Shown here: one piece after another, positions 43,058 to 52,990 of the stretch
Layout: each line of letters begins with the position of its first letter
Numbering within the stretch: position 1 is the stretch's first letter
Source: Pseudomonas vlassakiae
Lineage (GTDB): Bacteria > Pseudomonadota > Gammaproteobacteria > Pseudomonadales > Pseudomonadaceae
NCBI RefSeq assembly: GCF_014269035.2
Contig: NZ_JABWRP020000004.1
Span: 310,001-374,000, forward strand
Length of the DNA stretch: 64,000 nucleotides
Direction of reading: 5' to 3'
The notes under the pieces: model-generated
What the model saw: only the letters and a program-made list of their open reading frames with translations
What the model was told of the DNA's origin: nothing
The model's database searches: none
Translations under genes and position numbers: made by a program

Positions 43058-44419
43058 TTATCGAATCGCTTCCAACGTCAAATCGAGGCATTTGCGCGCC
43101 TTTTCCACCAACTCGTCGATCTCTTGATGGCTGATCACCAACGGCGGAGCGATGATCATCGTGTCGCCGACCGCACGCATGATCAGGCCATTCTCGAAGC
43201 AGAAGTTTCGGCAGACCATGCCGACGCCCTTGCCCTCGTAACGGCTGCGGGTCGCCTTGTCCTTGACCAGCTCGATCGCGCCGAGCATGCCCAGGCCACG
43301 TACCTCGCCAACCAGCGGGTGGTCTTGCAGCTCACGCAAACGCTTTTGCAAATACGGTGCCGCTTCCGTACGCGCCTTCTCGACGATTTTCTCGTCACGC
43401 AGGATGCGCAGGTTTTCCAGGCCCACCGCAGCCGCCACCGGGTGGCCGGAATAGGTGAAGCCGTGGTTGAAGTCGCCACCTTCGCTGATCACCTTGGCCA
43501 CCTTGTCACGCACGATCACGCCGCCCATGGGGATGTAACCAGAGGTCAGGCCCTTGGCAATGGTCATCAGGTCGGGCTTGAGGTCGTAGTAGTCGGAGCC
43601 GAACCACTCGCCGGTGCGCCCAAAGCCACAGATCACCTCGTCGGCGATGAACAGGATGTCGTACTTGGCCAGGATCTCCTTGACCTTCGGCCAGTAGGTT
43701 TCCGGCGGAATGATTACCCCGCCGGCGCCCTGGATCGGCTCGGCGATGAAGGCGGCGACGTTGTCTTCGCCCACCTCCAGAATCTTTTTCTCGAGCTGCT
43801 CGGCCGCCCACACGCCGAAATCGTCGGGGCTCATGTCGCCGCCCTCACCGAACCAGTACGGCTGCGGAATGTGCACGATGCCCGGAATCGGCAGGCCGCC
43901 CTGCTCGTGCATGCCGCTCATGCCGCCCAGGCACGCACCCGCGAAGGTGGAGCCGTGGTAACCGTTGATACGGCCAATGATGGTCTGCTTATGCGGCTTG
44001 CCCTTCAGCGCCCAGTAATGGCGAACCATGCGCAGCACGGTGTCGTTGCCTTCGGAGCCAGAGCCAGTGAAGAACACATGGGTCATGCCCTCAGGCGCCA
44101 CGTCGGTGATCGCCTTGGCCAGCTCCAGCGCTGGCGGGTGAGCGGTCTGGAAGAACAGGTTGTAGTACGGCAGCTCGCGCATCTGTTGTTCTGCCGCCTG
44201 CACCAGTTCTTCACGGCCATAGCCGACCGCCACGCACCACAGGCCGGCCATGCCGTCGAGGATCTTGTGCCCCTCGCTGTCCCACAAATGCACACCCTGC
44301 GCCTTGGTGATGATGCGCGGCCCCTTCGCCTTCAGCTGTTTGTAGTCAGAGAAGGGTGCAAGGTGGTGCTCGCCGCTCAGGGCCTGCCATTCACGGGTTT
44401 GCGGGTTGTTGACGCTCAT
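43058..44419 (-). CDS. spuC: Putrescine-pyruvate aminotransferase SpuC
   Basis: A 453-residue class-III PLP aminotransferase. [20 protein letters not shown] holds the phosphate site, [19 protein letters not shown] the PLP-contact Asp, and [19 protein letters not shown] the catalytic Lys. It transfers the amino group from putrescine or related polyamines to pyruvate. Start is ATG 44419 ([11 protein letters not shown]) with GGAGAGG upstream. It lies 46 bp after spuB. Confidence 0.95.
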   Translation of the reverse strand: MSVNNPQTREWQALSGEHHLAPFSDYKQLKAKGPRIITKAQGVHLWDSEGHKILDGMAGLWCVAVGYGREELVQAAEQQMRELPYYNLFFQTAHPPALELAKAITDVAPEGMTHVFFTGSGSEGNDTVLRMVRHYWALKGKPHKQTIIGRINGYHGSTFAGACLGGMSGMHEQGGLPIPGIVHIPQPYWFGEGGDMSPDDFGVWAAEQLEKKILEVGEDNVAAFIAEPIQGAGGVIIPPETYWPKVKEILAKYDILFIADEVICGFGRTGEWFGSDYYDLKPDLMTIAKGLTSGYIPMGGVIVRDKVAKVISEGGDFNHGFTYSGHPVAAAVGLENLRILRDEKIVEKARTEAAPYLQKRLRELQDHPLVGEVRGLGMLGAIELVKDKATRSRYEGKGVGMVCRNFCFENGLIMRAVGDTMIIAPPLVISHQEIDELVEKARKCLDLTLEAIR

Positions 44420-44465
44420 GTGCCTCTCCATTTTCCGGCGGCCGCACCCGCGGCCTCAGGGTTGA

Positions 44466-45824
44466 TCAGACAGCGAACAGCAGGAACTCACGCTCCCAGG
44501 AGCTGATGACGCGCTTGAAGTTCTCGTGCTCGGCGCGTTTGGTGGCGACGTAGCCGGTGATGAACTTCTTGCCCAGGTACTGCACCAGCGCACGGCTGTT
44601 TTCCATGCGCTCGAGGGCGTCCTCGATGGTCAGCGGCAGGCGCAGGTTGCGGCGCTCGTAGCCACGGCCCTGGACTGGCGCGCTGGCCTCGATGCCCTCG
44701 ACCATGCCGATGTAGCCGCACAGCAGGCTGGCGGCGATGGCCAGGTAAGGGTTGGCATCGGCGCCTGGCAGGCGGTTCTCGACGCGGCGGTTTTGCGGGC
44801 CGGCATCCGGTACGCGCAGGCCGACGGTGCGGTTCTCCTCGCCCCACTCGACGTTCACTGGCGCCGAGGTGTCAGGCAGGAAGCGGCGGAACGAGTTGAC
44901 GTTGGGGGCGAACAGCGGCAGCGCTTCGGGAATGAACTTCTGCAGGCCACCGATGTGGTGCAGGAACAGTTCGCTCATGCTGCCGTCTTCATTGCTGAAG
45001 ATGTTCTTGCCGGTAGCCACGTCGATCACGCTCTGGTGCAGGTGCATGGCGCTGCCCGGCTCGCCGGTCATCGGCTTGGCCATGAAGGTCGCGGCCACGT
45101 TGTGCTTGAGCGCCGCCTCGCGCATGGTGCGCTTGAACACCAGGATCTGGTCGGCCAGGTGCAGGGCGTCGCCATGACGGAAGTTGATCTCCATCTGCGC
45201 CGTGCCGTCTTCGTGGATCAGCGTGTCGAGGTCCAGGCGCTGCAGTTCGCACCAGTCGTAGACGTCTTCGAACAAAGGGTCGAATTCGTTGGCGGCTTCG
45301 ATCGAGAACGACTGGCGGCCGGTTTCCGGGCGGCCGGAGCGGCCGACCGGCGGCTGCAGCGGGAAGTCCGGGTCTTCGCTGCGCTTGGTCAGGTAGAACT
45401 CCATCTCCGGCGCGACGATCGGCTGCCAGCCCTTGTCAGCGTAGAGCTTGAGGACTTTCTTGAGCACGTTGCGCGGCGACAGTTCGACCGGGTTGCCCTT
45501 CTTGTCGTAGGTATCGTGGATCACCTGGGCGGTCGGCTCGATGGCCCACGGCACGAGGAACACGGCATCCTGGTCGGGGCGGCAGATCATGTCGATGTCG
45601 GCCGGGTCGAGCAGGTCGTAATAAATGTCATCGTCGACATAGTCGCCGGTCACGGTCTGCAGCAGCACGCTCTCGGGCAGGCGCATGCCTTTTTCGGCGA
45701 TGAATTTGTTGGTCGGCGAGATCTTGCCGCGGGTGATGCCGGTCAGGTCGCTGATCAGGCATTCGACTTCGGTGATCTTGTGCTCTTTCAACCAATCGGT
45801 GAGCTGGTCGAGGTTGTTACTCAT
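44466..45824 (-). CDS. spuB: Gamma-glutamylpolyamine synthetase SpuB (glutamine synthetase-like)
   Basis: A 452-residue glutamine-synthetase-superfamily enzyme. EMEFYLTKRSEDPDFPLQPP includes the metal-binding Glu, MAKPMTGEPGSAMHLHQSVI the nucleotide site, and RVENRLPGADANPYLAIAAS the substrate/phosphate segment. SpuB (PauA2) ligates glutamate to polyamine amino groups at ATP cost in the gamma-glutamylation pathway. GAGG precedes the ATG. It is the first gene of the minus-strand operon and a paralogue of spuI across the divergent gap. Confidence 0.93.
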   Translation of the reverse strand: MSNNLDQLTDWLKEHKITEVECLISDLTGITRGKISPTNKFIAEKGMRLPESVLLQTVTGDYVDDDIYYDLLDPADIDMICRPDQDAVFLVPWAIEPTAQVIHDTYDKKGNPVELSPRNVLKKVLKLYADKGWQPIVAPEMEFYLTKRSEDPDFPLQPPVGRSGRPETGRQSFSIEAANEFDPLFEDVYDWCELQRLDLDTLIHEDGTAQMEINFRHGDALHLADQILVFKRTMREAALKHNVAATFMAKPMTGEPGSAMHLHQSVIDVATGKNIFSNEDGSMSELFLHHIGGLQKFIPEALPLFAPNVNSFRRFLPDTSAPVNVEWGEENRTVGLRVPDAGPQNRRVENRLPGADANPYLAIAASLLCGYIGMVEGIEASAPVQGRGYERRNLRLPLTIEDALERMENSRALVQYLGKKFITGYVATKRAEHENFKRVISSWEREFLLFAV

Positions 45825-46398
45825 AAATACCTCAGGAGGTAAGGTGGTCCGCGCCCTGATTCTGGATGGAGTACATTGCTAAAGCAAAAACCCACGCGCA
45901 GGCGCACTGTGGATACACTGAGAATGAGCGTGTCCGCAGCGGTTTCAAAGGGCAGATAGACGAGAAGAGCAACGAAAAAGCGTTACGAGGTGTGGTCCGG
46001 GTTCGCCAAGCGTCAATTATTGCGACCATGCAGGCCACAGCTTGACTGATGCGTGCGGGAACGGCAGGGATACCCGACTGCACTGCGCAGGCAGCGCGTT
46101 CAGGTCGCGACAAGCGGACCATGTGACCCTCGTATTATTGTGTTCTGGGTTGAGTCCGAGCTTAGCCTTGTTAATTTTTTTACACAACACCTCCGTAAAA
46201 AATAAAACACGGCTTGTCGGAGATAGCCCTTTGTGAGGGAAATAGCGGATAATGGCACGCCCCGATATGCAGCAAATCTGCCGTCGATGTGCCATTTCGA
46301 GGCATCATGGGGTTGGCTTGACATCAGTTTGTCTTTTCGATTGACTGGTCCTGCAAGCCCCCCTTGATTGATATTTTTAACAACAAAGGTGTTGCATC
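45825..46398. other. 574-bp divergent regulatory gap between spuB and spuI
   Basis: No credible gene is seen on either strand; short frames have poor composition and cross regulatory sequence. An AT-rich block (46130-46210) contains a T-run and A-run around CACAACACCTCC. TTGACA at 46318-46323 could be a -35 for spuI but the -10 is weak. The length suggests several regulator sites for polyamine control. Confidence 0.5.
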
Positions 46399-47775
46399 AT
46401 GTCGGTACCCCCGCGTGCCGTTCAGCTTAACGAAGCGAACGCGTTCCTTAAGGAACATCCTGAGGTTCTCTACGTTGACCTTCTGATTGCAGATATGAAT
46501 GGTGTGGTGCGTGGCAAGCGCATTGAGCGCACCAGCCTCCACAAGGTTTACGAGAAAGGCATCAACCTGCCTGCCTCCCTCTTCGCCCTGGACATCAACG
46601 GTTCCACCGTCGAAAGTACCGGGCTTGGCCTGGACATCGGCGATGCTGACCGCATCTGCTACCCGATCCCCGGCACCCTCTCCAACGAACCCTGGCAGAA
46701 GCGCCCGACCGCGCAGCTGCTGATGACCATGCACGAACTCGAAGGCGAACCGTTCTTCGCCGACCCGCGCGAAGTGCTGCGCCAGGTGGTGAGCAAATTC
46801 ACCGAAATGGGCCTGACCATCTGCGCCGCGTTCGAGCTGGAGTTCTACCTGATCGACCAGGAGAACGTGAATGGCCGTCCGCAGCCGCCACGCTCGCCGA
46901 TCTCCGGCAAGCGCCCACAGTCGACCCAGGTATACCTGATCGACGACCTCGACGAGTATGCCGACTGCCTGCAGGACATCCTCGAAGGCGCGAAAGAGCA
47001 AGGCATTCCGGCTGACGCCATCGTCAAGGAAAGCGCCCCGGCGCAGTTCGAAGTCAACCTGCACCACGTTGCCGACCCGCTCAAGGCCTGTGACTATGCG
47101 GTGCTGCTCAAGCGGCTGATCAAGAACATCGCCTACGACCATGAAATGGACACCACTTTCATGGCCAAGCCCTACCCGGGCCAGGCTGGCAACGGCCTGC
47201 ATGTGCACATTTCCGTGCTGGACAAAGATGGCAACAACATCTTCACCAGCGAGGATCCCGAGCAGAACGCCGCGCTACGTCACGCTGTCGGCGGTGTGCT
47301 CGAGACCCTGCCCGCGTCCATGGCCTTCCTCTGCCCGAACGTCAACTCGTATCGCCGTTTCGGTGCACAGTTCTACGTGCCGAACGCACCGAGCTGGGGC
47401 CTGGACAACCGCACCGTGGCCCTGCGCGTACCGACCGGTTCGCCGGACGCCGTACGCATCGAGCACCGCGTGGCCGGTGCCGACGCCAACCCGTACCTGA
47501 TGATGGCTGCCGTGCTGGCTGGCGTGCACCATGGCCTGACCAACCAGATCGAGCCAGGCACGCCCATTGAAGGCAACTCGTACGAGCAACTGGAACAGAG
47601 CCTGCCGAACAACCTGCGCGATGCCCTGCGCGAGTTGGACGACAGCGAGATCCTGAACAAGTACATCGATCCGAAGTACATCGATATCTTCGTCGCGTGC
47701 AAGGAGAGCGAGCTGGAGGAGTTCGAGCATTCGATCTCCGACCTCGAGTACAACTGGTATCTGCATACCGTGTAA
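46399..47775 (+). CDS. spuI: Gamma-glutamylpolyamine synthetase SpuI (glutamine synthetase-like)
   Basis: A 458-residue glutamine-synthetase-like enzyme. AAFELEFYLIDQEN is the metal-site segment, MAKPYPGQAGNGLHVHISVL the nucleotide site, and RIEHRVAGADANPYLMMAAV the phosphate segment. It corresponds to P. aeruginosa SpuI (PauA1). AAAGGTG lies seven bases before the ATG. It is divergent from spuB and monocistronic, ending in a strong terminator. Confidence 0.93.
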   Translation: MSVPPRAVQLNEANAFLKEHPEVLYVDLLIADMNGVVRGKRIERTSLHKVYEKGINLPASLFALDINGSTVESTGLGLDIGDADRICYPIPGTLSNEPWQKRPTAQLLMTMHELEGEPFFADPREVLRQVVSKFTEMGLTICAAFELEFYLIDQENVNGRPQPPRSPISGKRPQSTQVYLIDDLDEYADCLQDILEGAKEQGIPADAIVKESAPAQFEVNLHHVADPLKACDYAVLLKRLIKNIAYDHEMDTTFMAKPYPGQAGNGLHVHISVLDKDGNNIFTSEDPEQNAALRHAVGGVLETLPASMAFLCPNVNSYRRFGAQFYVPNAPSWGLDNRTVALRVPTGSPDAVRIEHRVAGADANPYLMMAAVLAGVHHGLTNQIEPGTPIEGNSYEQLEQSLPNNLRDALRELDDSEILNKYIDPKYIDIFVACKESELEEFEHSISDLEYNWYLHTV

Positions 47776-47777
47776 GC

Positions 47778-47807
47778 AAAGACGCCGCCCACCAGGGCGG
47801 CGTCTTT
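47778..47807. terminator. Bidirectional terminator between spuI and argA
   Basis: AAAGACGCCGCCC, loop ACCA, GGGCGGCGTCTTT forms a 13-bp perfect stem including A/T flanks, placed between convergent genes. Confidence 0.93.
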
Positions 47808-47837
47808 CATTCCGGCCCGCGAACAGGCCGGTGCAGC

Positions 47838-49136
47838 CTACAAGGATTTCTCGAAAATCTTCGAATTGCGCTGGTAGTTGTACAGCGAAGCTCGCGCCGC
47901 CGGCAGGCGCTCGACGCCGCTGGGCGCAAACCCGCGCTCGCGGAACCAGTGCGCCGTGCGCGTAGTGAGCACGAACAAGGTATTCAACCCCAGCTGCCGG
48001 GCCCGCCCCTCGATGCGCTCGAGCAGCTCATCACCGCGCCCGCCATGGCGGTATTCCGGGTTCACCGCCAGGCACGCCAATTCACCTGCCTGCGAATCGG
48101 CAATCGGATACAGCGCCGCACAGGCGATGATCATGCCTTCGCGCTCGACCACGCTGAATTGCTCGATCTCACGCTCCAATACCTCGCGCGAACGACGAAC
48201 CAGGATGCCCTGCTCTTCCAGCGGACTGATCAGCTCCAGCAAGCCACCGACATCGTCGATGGTCGCCTCGCGCAGCACTTCGAACTGCTCCTGGGAAACC
48301 AGCGTACCGCCACCTTCGCGGGTGAACAGTTCAGTCAGCAACGCACCGTCCTCGGCATAACTGACGATATGGCTGCGCGCCACGCCGCCTTTGCAGGCCT
48401 CGGCGGCGGCATCCAGCAACTCGCCCTGATAATCGCTGCCCAGCCGCGCCAGGTGCGGGGCGATCTGTTGCGGGCGCAGTTCACGCACCAGTTTGCCGTT
48501 TTCGTCCAGCAGCCCAGGCTCGGCGCCAAACAGCAGCAGCTTGTCGGCGCCCAGCTCGATGGCCGCCCGCGTGGCGACGTCTTCGCAGGCGAGGTTGAAG
48601 ATTTCCCCGGTGGGCGAGTAGCCCAACGGCGACAGCAGCACGATGGAGCGCTCGTCGAGCAGGCGGCTGATGCCCTTGCGGTCGACCCGACGCACCTCGC
48701 CGGTATGGTGGTAGTCCACCCCTTCAAGCACGCCGATCGGCCGTGCGGTGACCAGGTTGCCGGAGGCCACCCGCAGGCGCGAGCCTTGCATCGGCGAGGC
48801 GGCGATATCCATCGACAGGCGCGCCTCGATGGCCAGGCGCAGGGCGCCGACAGCGTCGATCACGCAGTCCAGGGTGGCGGCATCGGTAATGCGCATGCCC
48901 CGGTGGTAGTGCGGGGTCAGGCCACGATCCGCGAGGCGGCTTTCGATCTGCGGACGCGAACCATGCACCAGCACCAGGCGCACACCCAGGCTGTGCAGCA
49001 GCACCAGGTCGTGGACGATATTGCCGAAATTCGGGTGTTCAACCCCATCGCCGGGGAGCATGACAACGAACGTACAATCGCGATGGGCATTGATGTAGGG
49101 GGAGGCATGACGCAGCCAGTTGACGTATTCGGGCAT
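47838..49136 (-). CDS. argA: Amino-acid N-acetyltransferase (N-acetylglutamate synthase) ArgA
   Basis: A 432-residue protein with an N-terminal amino-acid-kinase-like domain (about 20-285: CTFVVMLPGDGVEHPNFGNI, LVLVHGSRPQIESRL) and a C-terminal GNAT domain (about 290-432: ACLAVNPEYRHGGRGDELLE is the acetyl-CoA loop, and LFVLTTRTAHWFRERGF the end motif). It makes N-acetylglutamate, the first step of arginine synthesis, and the kinase domain binds arginine for feedback inhibition. It follows argE by 125 bp on the same strand. Confidence 0.96.
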   Translation of the reverse strand: MPEYVNWLRHASPYINAHRDCTFVVMLPGDGVEHPNFGNIVHDLVLLHSLGVRLVLVHGSRPQIESRLADRGLTPHYHRGMRITDAATLDCVIDAVGALRLAIEARLSMDIAASPMQGSRLRVASGNLVTARPIGVLEGVDYHHTGEVRRVDRKGISRLLDERSIVLLSPLGYSPTGEIFNLACEDVATRAAIELGADKLLLFGAEPGLLDENGKLVRELRPQQIAPHLARLGSDYQGELLDAAAEACKGGVARSHIVSYAEDGALLTELFTREGGGTLVSQEQFEVLREATIDDVGGLLELISPLEEQGILVRRSREVLEREIEQFSVVEREGMIIACAALYPIADSQAGELACLAVNPEYRHGGRGDELLERIEGRARQLGLNTLFVLTTRTAHWFRERGFAPSGVERLPAARASLYNYQRNSKIFEKSL

Positions 49137-49261
49137 GACAGGGCCTGTGGATAAAGGGGACGGAGAACGGTGGATGACACGGCGTTCAGGATCATCGTCG
49201 GAACAGGCTTGCGGTCACGCGCGGTCTCCTCTAGGCAAGAACGAATCGACAAGGTGTTCGT

Positions 49262-50404
49262 TTAGGACAGGCAGTAATGCCGTATCAGGTCACGCAATAG
49301 ACGCACGGTAGGCTCGATTCGTGACATTTCAAGGTACTCGCCAGGCTGGTGGGCGCAGGCGATGTCGCCCGGGCCCAGGACGATGGTCTGGCAACCCAGC
49401 TGCTGAAGATAAGGCGCTTCGGTACCGAACGCCACCGCTTCGGCGCGATGGCCGGTGAGGCGCTCGGCCACTTGCACCAGCTCGGCATCGGCGGCCTGCT
49501 CGAAAGGCGGCACCTCAGGGAACAGCGGCGCATAGTCGATACGCACCTCATGGCGCTCCGCCACCGGCTGCAGCTTGCCGCGAATGGCGGCGCGCAGCTG
49601 CTCCACGTGCATGCCAGGCAGCGGGCGCAGGTCGAATTCCAGGGCGCACTGGCCACAGATGCGGTTGGGGTTGTCACCACCATGGATACAACCAAAGTTC
49701 AGGGTTGGCGTAGGCACGGTGAACTGCGGGTTGCTGAAGGTTGCCTGCCACTGCCGGCGCAGGCTCATCAACTCGCCCATCACGTCGTGCATGGCCTCCA
49801 TCGCGCTGTGGCCCAGGCTCGGGTCGGACGAATGCCCGCTGCGCCCGAGGATGTCGATGCGGTCCATGAGGATGCCCTTGTGCATGCGGATCGGCCGCAA
49901 GCCCGTGGGCTCGCCGATCACCGCTGCGCGGCCGAGCGGCTGGCCAGCGGCAGCCAGGGCGCGAGCGCCGGACATGGAGCTTTCTTCATCGCAGGTGGCT
50001 AGGACCAGCAGTGGCTGCTTGAAGTCGTGCTCCAGCAGCGGGATTACCGCTTCGATGATCAAGGCAAAAAAGCCTTTCATGTCGCAACTACCCAGGCCGA
50101 CCCAACGGCCATCGGCCTCGGTGAGCTTGAGCGGATCGCTGGACCACAGCTGTTCGTCATAAGGGACCGTGTCGCTATGGCCGGCCAGCACCAGGCCACC
50201 AGGGCCGCTACCGCGGCTAGCCAACAGGTTGAACTTGCCAGGGCTGACCTGCTGGATGTCACAACGGAAGCCCAGATCGCCCAGCCAACCGGCCAGCAGG
50301 TCGATGACCTGGCGGTTGGACTGGTCCAGGGCGGCTTGGGTGCAACTGACCGAGGGCGCGGCGATCAAGGCGGCAAACTGGTCTTTCAACGTCGGCAACG
50401 GCAT
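49262..50404 (-). CDS. argE: Acetylornithine deacetylase ArgE
   Basis: A 380-residue M20-family zinc hydrolase. LVLAGHSDTVPYDEQLWSSD carries the first metal His and catalytic Asp, GLGSCDMKGFFALIIEAV the bridging Asp, and TCDEESSMSGA the catalytic Glu and metal Glu. It removes acetate from N-acetylornithine. Start taken at ATG 50404 because GAGGAG is seven bases upstream; the ATG at 50410 would be too close. Pseudomonads recycle acetyl groups through ArgJ, so an ArgE-like enzyme beside argA may have another main substrate. Confidence 0.88.
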   Translation of the reverse strand: MPLPTLKDQFAALIAAPSVSCTQAALDQSNRQVIDLLAGWLGDLGFRCDIQQVSPGKFNLLASRGSGPGGLVLAGHSDTVPYDEQLWSSDPLKLTEADGRWVGLGSCDMKGFFALIIEAVIPLLEHDFKQPLLVLATCDEESSMSGARALAAAGQPLGRAAVIGEPTGLRPIRMHKGILMDRIDILGRSGHSSDPSLGHSAMEAMHDVMGELMSLRRQWQATFSNPQFTVPTPTLNFGCIHGGDNPNRICGQCALEFDLRPLPGMHVEQLRAAIRGKLQPVAERHEVRIDYAPLFPEVPPFEQAADAELVQVAERLTGHRAEAVAFGTEAPYLQQLGCQTIVLGPGDIACAHQPGEYLEMSRIEPTVRLLRDLIRHYCLS

Positions 50405-50519
50405 GCGCATACTCCTCGGAAGCGTTGCCCATCATAGGACTATCCGCCGTCTGGAATAAACCGTTGGCGGCCGACTCCTGTAGACTGCCCTGCAACGACG
50501 CCCCTCCTTCGAGCCTGTG

Positions 50520-51887
50520 ATGCACAAAGAAACCGAACTCAAGCTCCGCGCCAGCCGCGATACCCTGGCCGCCCTGCGTGAACACCCCCTGCTGAAAAAG
50601 CGCAACAAGTCCGGCTGGCAGACCCGCGAGCTGCTGAATCAGTACTTCGACACCCCCGAGCGCGACCTCTCCGCCGCCCGTGTCGCCCTGCGCCTGCGCC
50701 GCGACGGCGAGGAGGTCATCCAGACCCTGAAGTGCCGCGGCCAGAGCGTCGCCGGGCTGTCCGAACGCAACGAATACGAATGGCACCTGGACAAGGTCAA
50801 GCTCGACCTGAAAAAACTCGACGCCACCTGCTGGCCCGAGCAGCTGGCCGAGCTGGACAAAAAAACCATCAAGCCGCTGTTCACCACCGACTTCACCCGC
50901 GAATACGCTGAAATCAGCTGGGGCCGCGGCAAGAGCAAGGTGGTGATCGAAGCGGCGCTGGACCAGGGCTTCGTGATTGCTGGCAAGCGCAAGGAAGCGA
51001 TCTGCGAGGTGGAGCTGGAGCTGCGCGAAGGCGCCCCTGAAGCGCTGCTGGAGCTGGCCGCCGAACTGGCCGCAAGCTTGCCACTGATGCCGTGCGACAT
51101 CAGCAAGGCCGAACGCGGCTACCGCCTGCTGGAGCCGGACAGCTACGAGCTGGGCCTGCCGGCGACCGAGCTGAGCCCCGAAATGGCCGTGGACGATGCC
51201 TTCACCGCGCTCGCCTGGCAATTGCTGGGCAGCAGCCAGCGCCTGGCCGAACAGTACCGCCACAATGGCCACTGGCGCCTGCTGCAAGACTGGGTGCAGT
51301 GCCTGGCCGAACTGCGCGCACTGGTTGCCAGCCTGGGCCAGGCCGCGCCACGCGCCACCACCCGCGAACTGCGCGCCAGCCTCGATGCGCTGCTGGAAGA
51401 CTGGCGCCCGCTGGTGCAGGCCGGCAATGACGACGAAGACATCCGCCGTGCGGCGCCAGAGCAGTTCAGCGACGAACTCGAAGACGTACGCTGGGGCCAG
51501 TTCTCCCTGGAAACTTCGCGTTGGCTGCTGGCCCGTGCCTGGACCGTGGAGCGCAAGGGCCGTGGCGAGCGCCAGGGCAAGGCGCAGCTGGCCAGCTGGC
51601 TGGCGCACCTGCTGGGCGAAGAAGGCCGCTCGCTGAAGCTGCCGCTGTATACCCAGCGCCCGGAAGACCTGGCCGAGCAGCTGCCGCGTATCGAACAGCT
51701 GCTGGCCTGGCTGCACCATGCCCGCCAGGTGCTCGAAGCGCCGCAAATGGACCGGCTTTATGGCGACCTGAAAAAACTGCACGAGCTGGCGGAACTGCCG
51801 ATCAGCGATGAAGTGCTGGAAGCGCGGATCGAGCAGGCTCGGGCTGTAGATCAAAGCCGGGGCTGGAAGCACCTGCTCAAGGCTTGA
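50520..51887 (+). CDS. CYTH and CHAD domain inorganic triphosphatase
   Basis: A 455-residue protein. The N-terminal CYTH domain (about 1-200) has the ExExK motif in MHKETELKLRAS and the Arg/Lys tunnel in ARVALRLRRDGEEVIQTLKC (first 20). The C-terminal CHAD domain (about 215-455) is alpha-helical with conserved His/Arg for polyphosphate binding. Such YgiF-like proteins hydrolyse inorganic triphosphate. ATG 50520 is used; GTG 50517 is one codon earlier. It is divergent from argE. Confidence 0.93.
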   Translation: MHKETELKLRASRDTLAALREHPLLKKRNKSGWQTRELLNQYFDTPERDLSAARVALRLRRDGEEVIQTLKCRGQSVAGLSERNEYEWHLDKVKLDLKKLDATCWPEQLAELDKKTIKPLFTTDFTREYAEISWGRGKSKVVIEAALDQGFVIAGKRKEAICEVELELREGAPEALLELAAELAASLPLMPCDISKAERGYRLLEPDSYELGLPATELSPEMAVDDAFTALAWQLLGSSQRLAEQYRHNGHWRLLQDWVQCLAELRALVASLGQAAPRATTRELRASLDALLEDWRPLVQAGNDDEDIRRAAPEQFSDELEDVRWGQFSLETSRWLLARAWTVERKGRGERQGKAQLASWLAHLLGEEGRSLKLPLYTQRPEDLAEQLPRIEQLLAWLHHARQVLEAPQMDRLYGDLKKLHELAELPISDEVLEARIEQARAVDQSRGWKHLLKA

Positions 51888-51891
51888 TTCG

Positions 51892-51977
51892 CTTCGCGGA
51901 TAAATCCGCTCCTGCAGGCCCTGCGCAGCATTCAGGCTTCGTGCAATTCCTGTGGGAGCGGGCGAGCCCGCGAAGGC
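51892..51977. repeat. Inverted REP pair between convergent genes
   Basis: CTTCGCGGATAAATCCGCTC at the left and its imperfect inverse TGTGGGAGCGGGCGAGCCCG at the right (51951-51970) form a P. putida-type REP pair filling the 91-bp gap. Confidence 0.8.
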
Positions 51978-51978
51978 C

Positions 51979-52449
51979 TCACCTCGAGAGTGGCAAGCTG
52001 ATAGTAGACTTGATCTCCGACAGCGCCACGATCGAGTTCACTTCCTGGATCCCTGGCACGTTCGATAGCTTTTCGAAGAAGAAGCGTTCATAAGCCTCGA
52101 TATCCGCAGTAACGATACGCAGCAAAAAGTCCACCGCCCCCATCAGCACATAGCACTCCAGCACTTCCGGAAAGCCGCGGATCGCCTCGGTGAACTCGGC
52201 GAAGTTGGAACGGCCGTGGGCGTTCAGTTTCACCTCGGCGAAGATCTGCGTATTAAGGCCGACCTTCTTGCGATCCAGCAGGGTCACCTGCCCTCGGATT
52301 ACACCCTCCTCTTTCAACCGTTGAATCCTGCGCCAGCAGGGGGACTGTGACAGCCCTACGCGATCGGCGATCTGCGCACTGGACAGCGATGCATCCTCTT
52401 GCAGGAGTTCGAGAATGCGTCGGTCATAGGCATCCAGTTCGCCTTGCAT
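51979..52449 (-). CDS. Lrp/AsnC family transcriptional regulator
   Basis: A 156-residue regulator with an N-terminal helix-turn-helix (LDAYDRRILELLQEDASLSS then AQIADRVGLSQSPCWRRIQR) and a C-terminal RAM ligand-binding domain (about 68-150: VLMGAVDFLLRIVTADIEAY). Start at ATG 52449, GGAG nine bases upstream. Such regulators control amino-acid metabolism as dimers or octamers. Possible targets include the adjacent plus-strand genes or the gcv operon; neither is shown by the sequence. Confidence 0.93.
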   Translation of the reverse strand: MQGELDAYDRRILELLQEDASLSSAQIADRVGLSQSPCWRRIQRLKEEGVIRGQVTLLDRKKVGLNTQIFAEVKLNAHGRSNFAEFTEAIRGFPEVLECYVLMGAVDFLLRIVTADIEAYERFFFEKLSNVPGIQEVNSIVALSEIKSTISLPLSR

Positions 52450-52575
52450 GAATAATTCTCCAAACCACACTTATTCGAATTGAACGATCGGTAGCACACG
52501 GGATTTGATGGAATCATAGCGAAAAAATACCGGCCTGGACGTGCAAAAATTTCTCCCATATTTGCGGAGACCAGC

Positions 52576-52893
52576 ATGAACGCACTCGAACGCCCACAGC
52601 CCCGCTGCGATGCCTGGGCCGCCAACGCCAGCCACAGCAACGTACGCTATCGCCTGCAGGCCGAAGCCGAGCCGGATACCCTGTGCCGGGTGCTCAACTT
52701 GTTTGCCTTGCAGTTCCTCACGCCGCACACGGTGCATGTCCGCCAGCAGGATGACTGGCTCGATATCGAAGTCGGTATCGGCGGGCTGAGCTGGCATCGG
52801 GCGGAGGTGATTGCACAAAAACTGCGCAACCTGGTGTGCGTCGCGGACGTGAGCCTGGAAAACCTGGCGCGCCTGGAGCTGGCGGTGATCTGA
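52576..52893 (+). CDS. Small conserved protein with ACT-like fold pattern
   Basis: A 105-residue protein I do not recognise as a named family. After a short N-terminus its predicted order is strand (VRYRLQAEA), helix (DTLCRVLNLFALQFL), two strands (TVHVRQQDDWLDIEVGIG), helix (WHRAEVIAQKLRNL) and strand (VCVADVSLEN), as in ACT domains. CGGAGA is six bases before the ATG. It is divergent from the Lrp-type regulator, so a ligand-sensing partner is imaginable. Confidence 0.6.
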   Translation: MNALERPQPRCDAWAANASHSNVRYRLQAEAEPDTLCRVLNLFALQFLTPHTVHVRQQDDWLDIEVGIGGLSWHRAEVIAQKLRNLVCVADVSLENLARLELAVI

Positions 52894-52990
52894 CCTCCGG
52901 TGGCGCAAAATCCTGAAAACCTTTGCCGCGCCTCGCCCAGCCTGGCCCGGCTAGCCTTGCATCAGGATCCCCGAAGGTACGGACGCCGTT

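Noticed and set aside
46253..46270. Sigma-54-like promoter upstream of spuI (TGGCACG ... ATGC)
   Set aside because: GG and GC elements are separated by 13 bases, but 10 are required.
46017..46295. Minus-strand ORF in the spuB-spuI gap
   Set aside because: No ribosome site, poor codon composition, and it runs through AT-rich regulatory DNA.
50259..51872. 537-codon minus-strand frame opposite the CYTH/CHAD gene
   Set aside because: Gln/Leu/Ala-rich shadow; the plus-strand protein has the ExExK motif and full CYTH-CHAD length.
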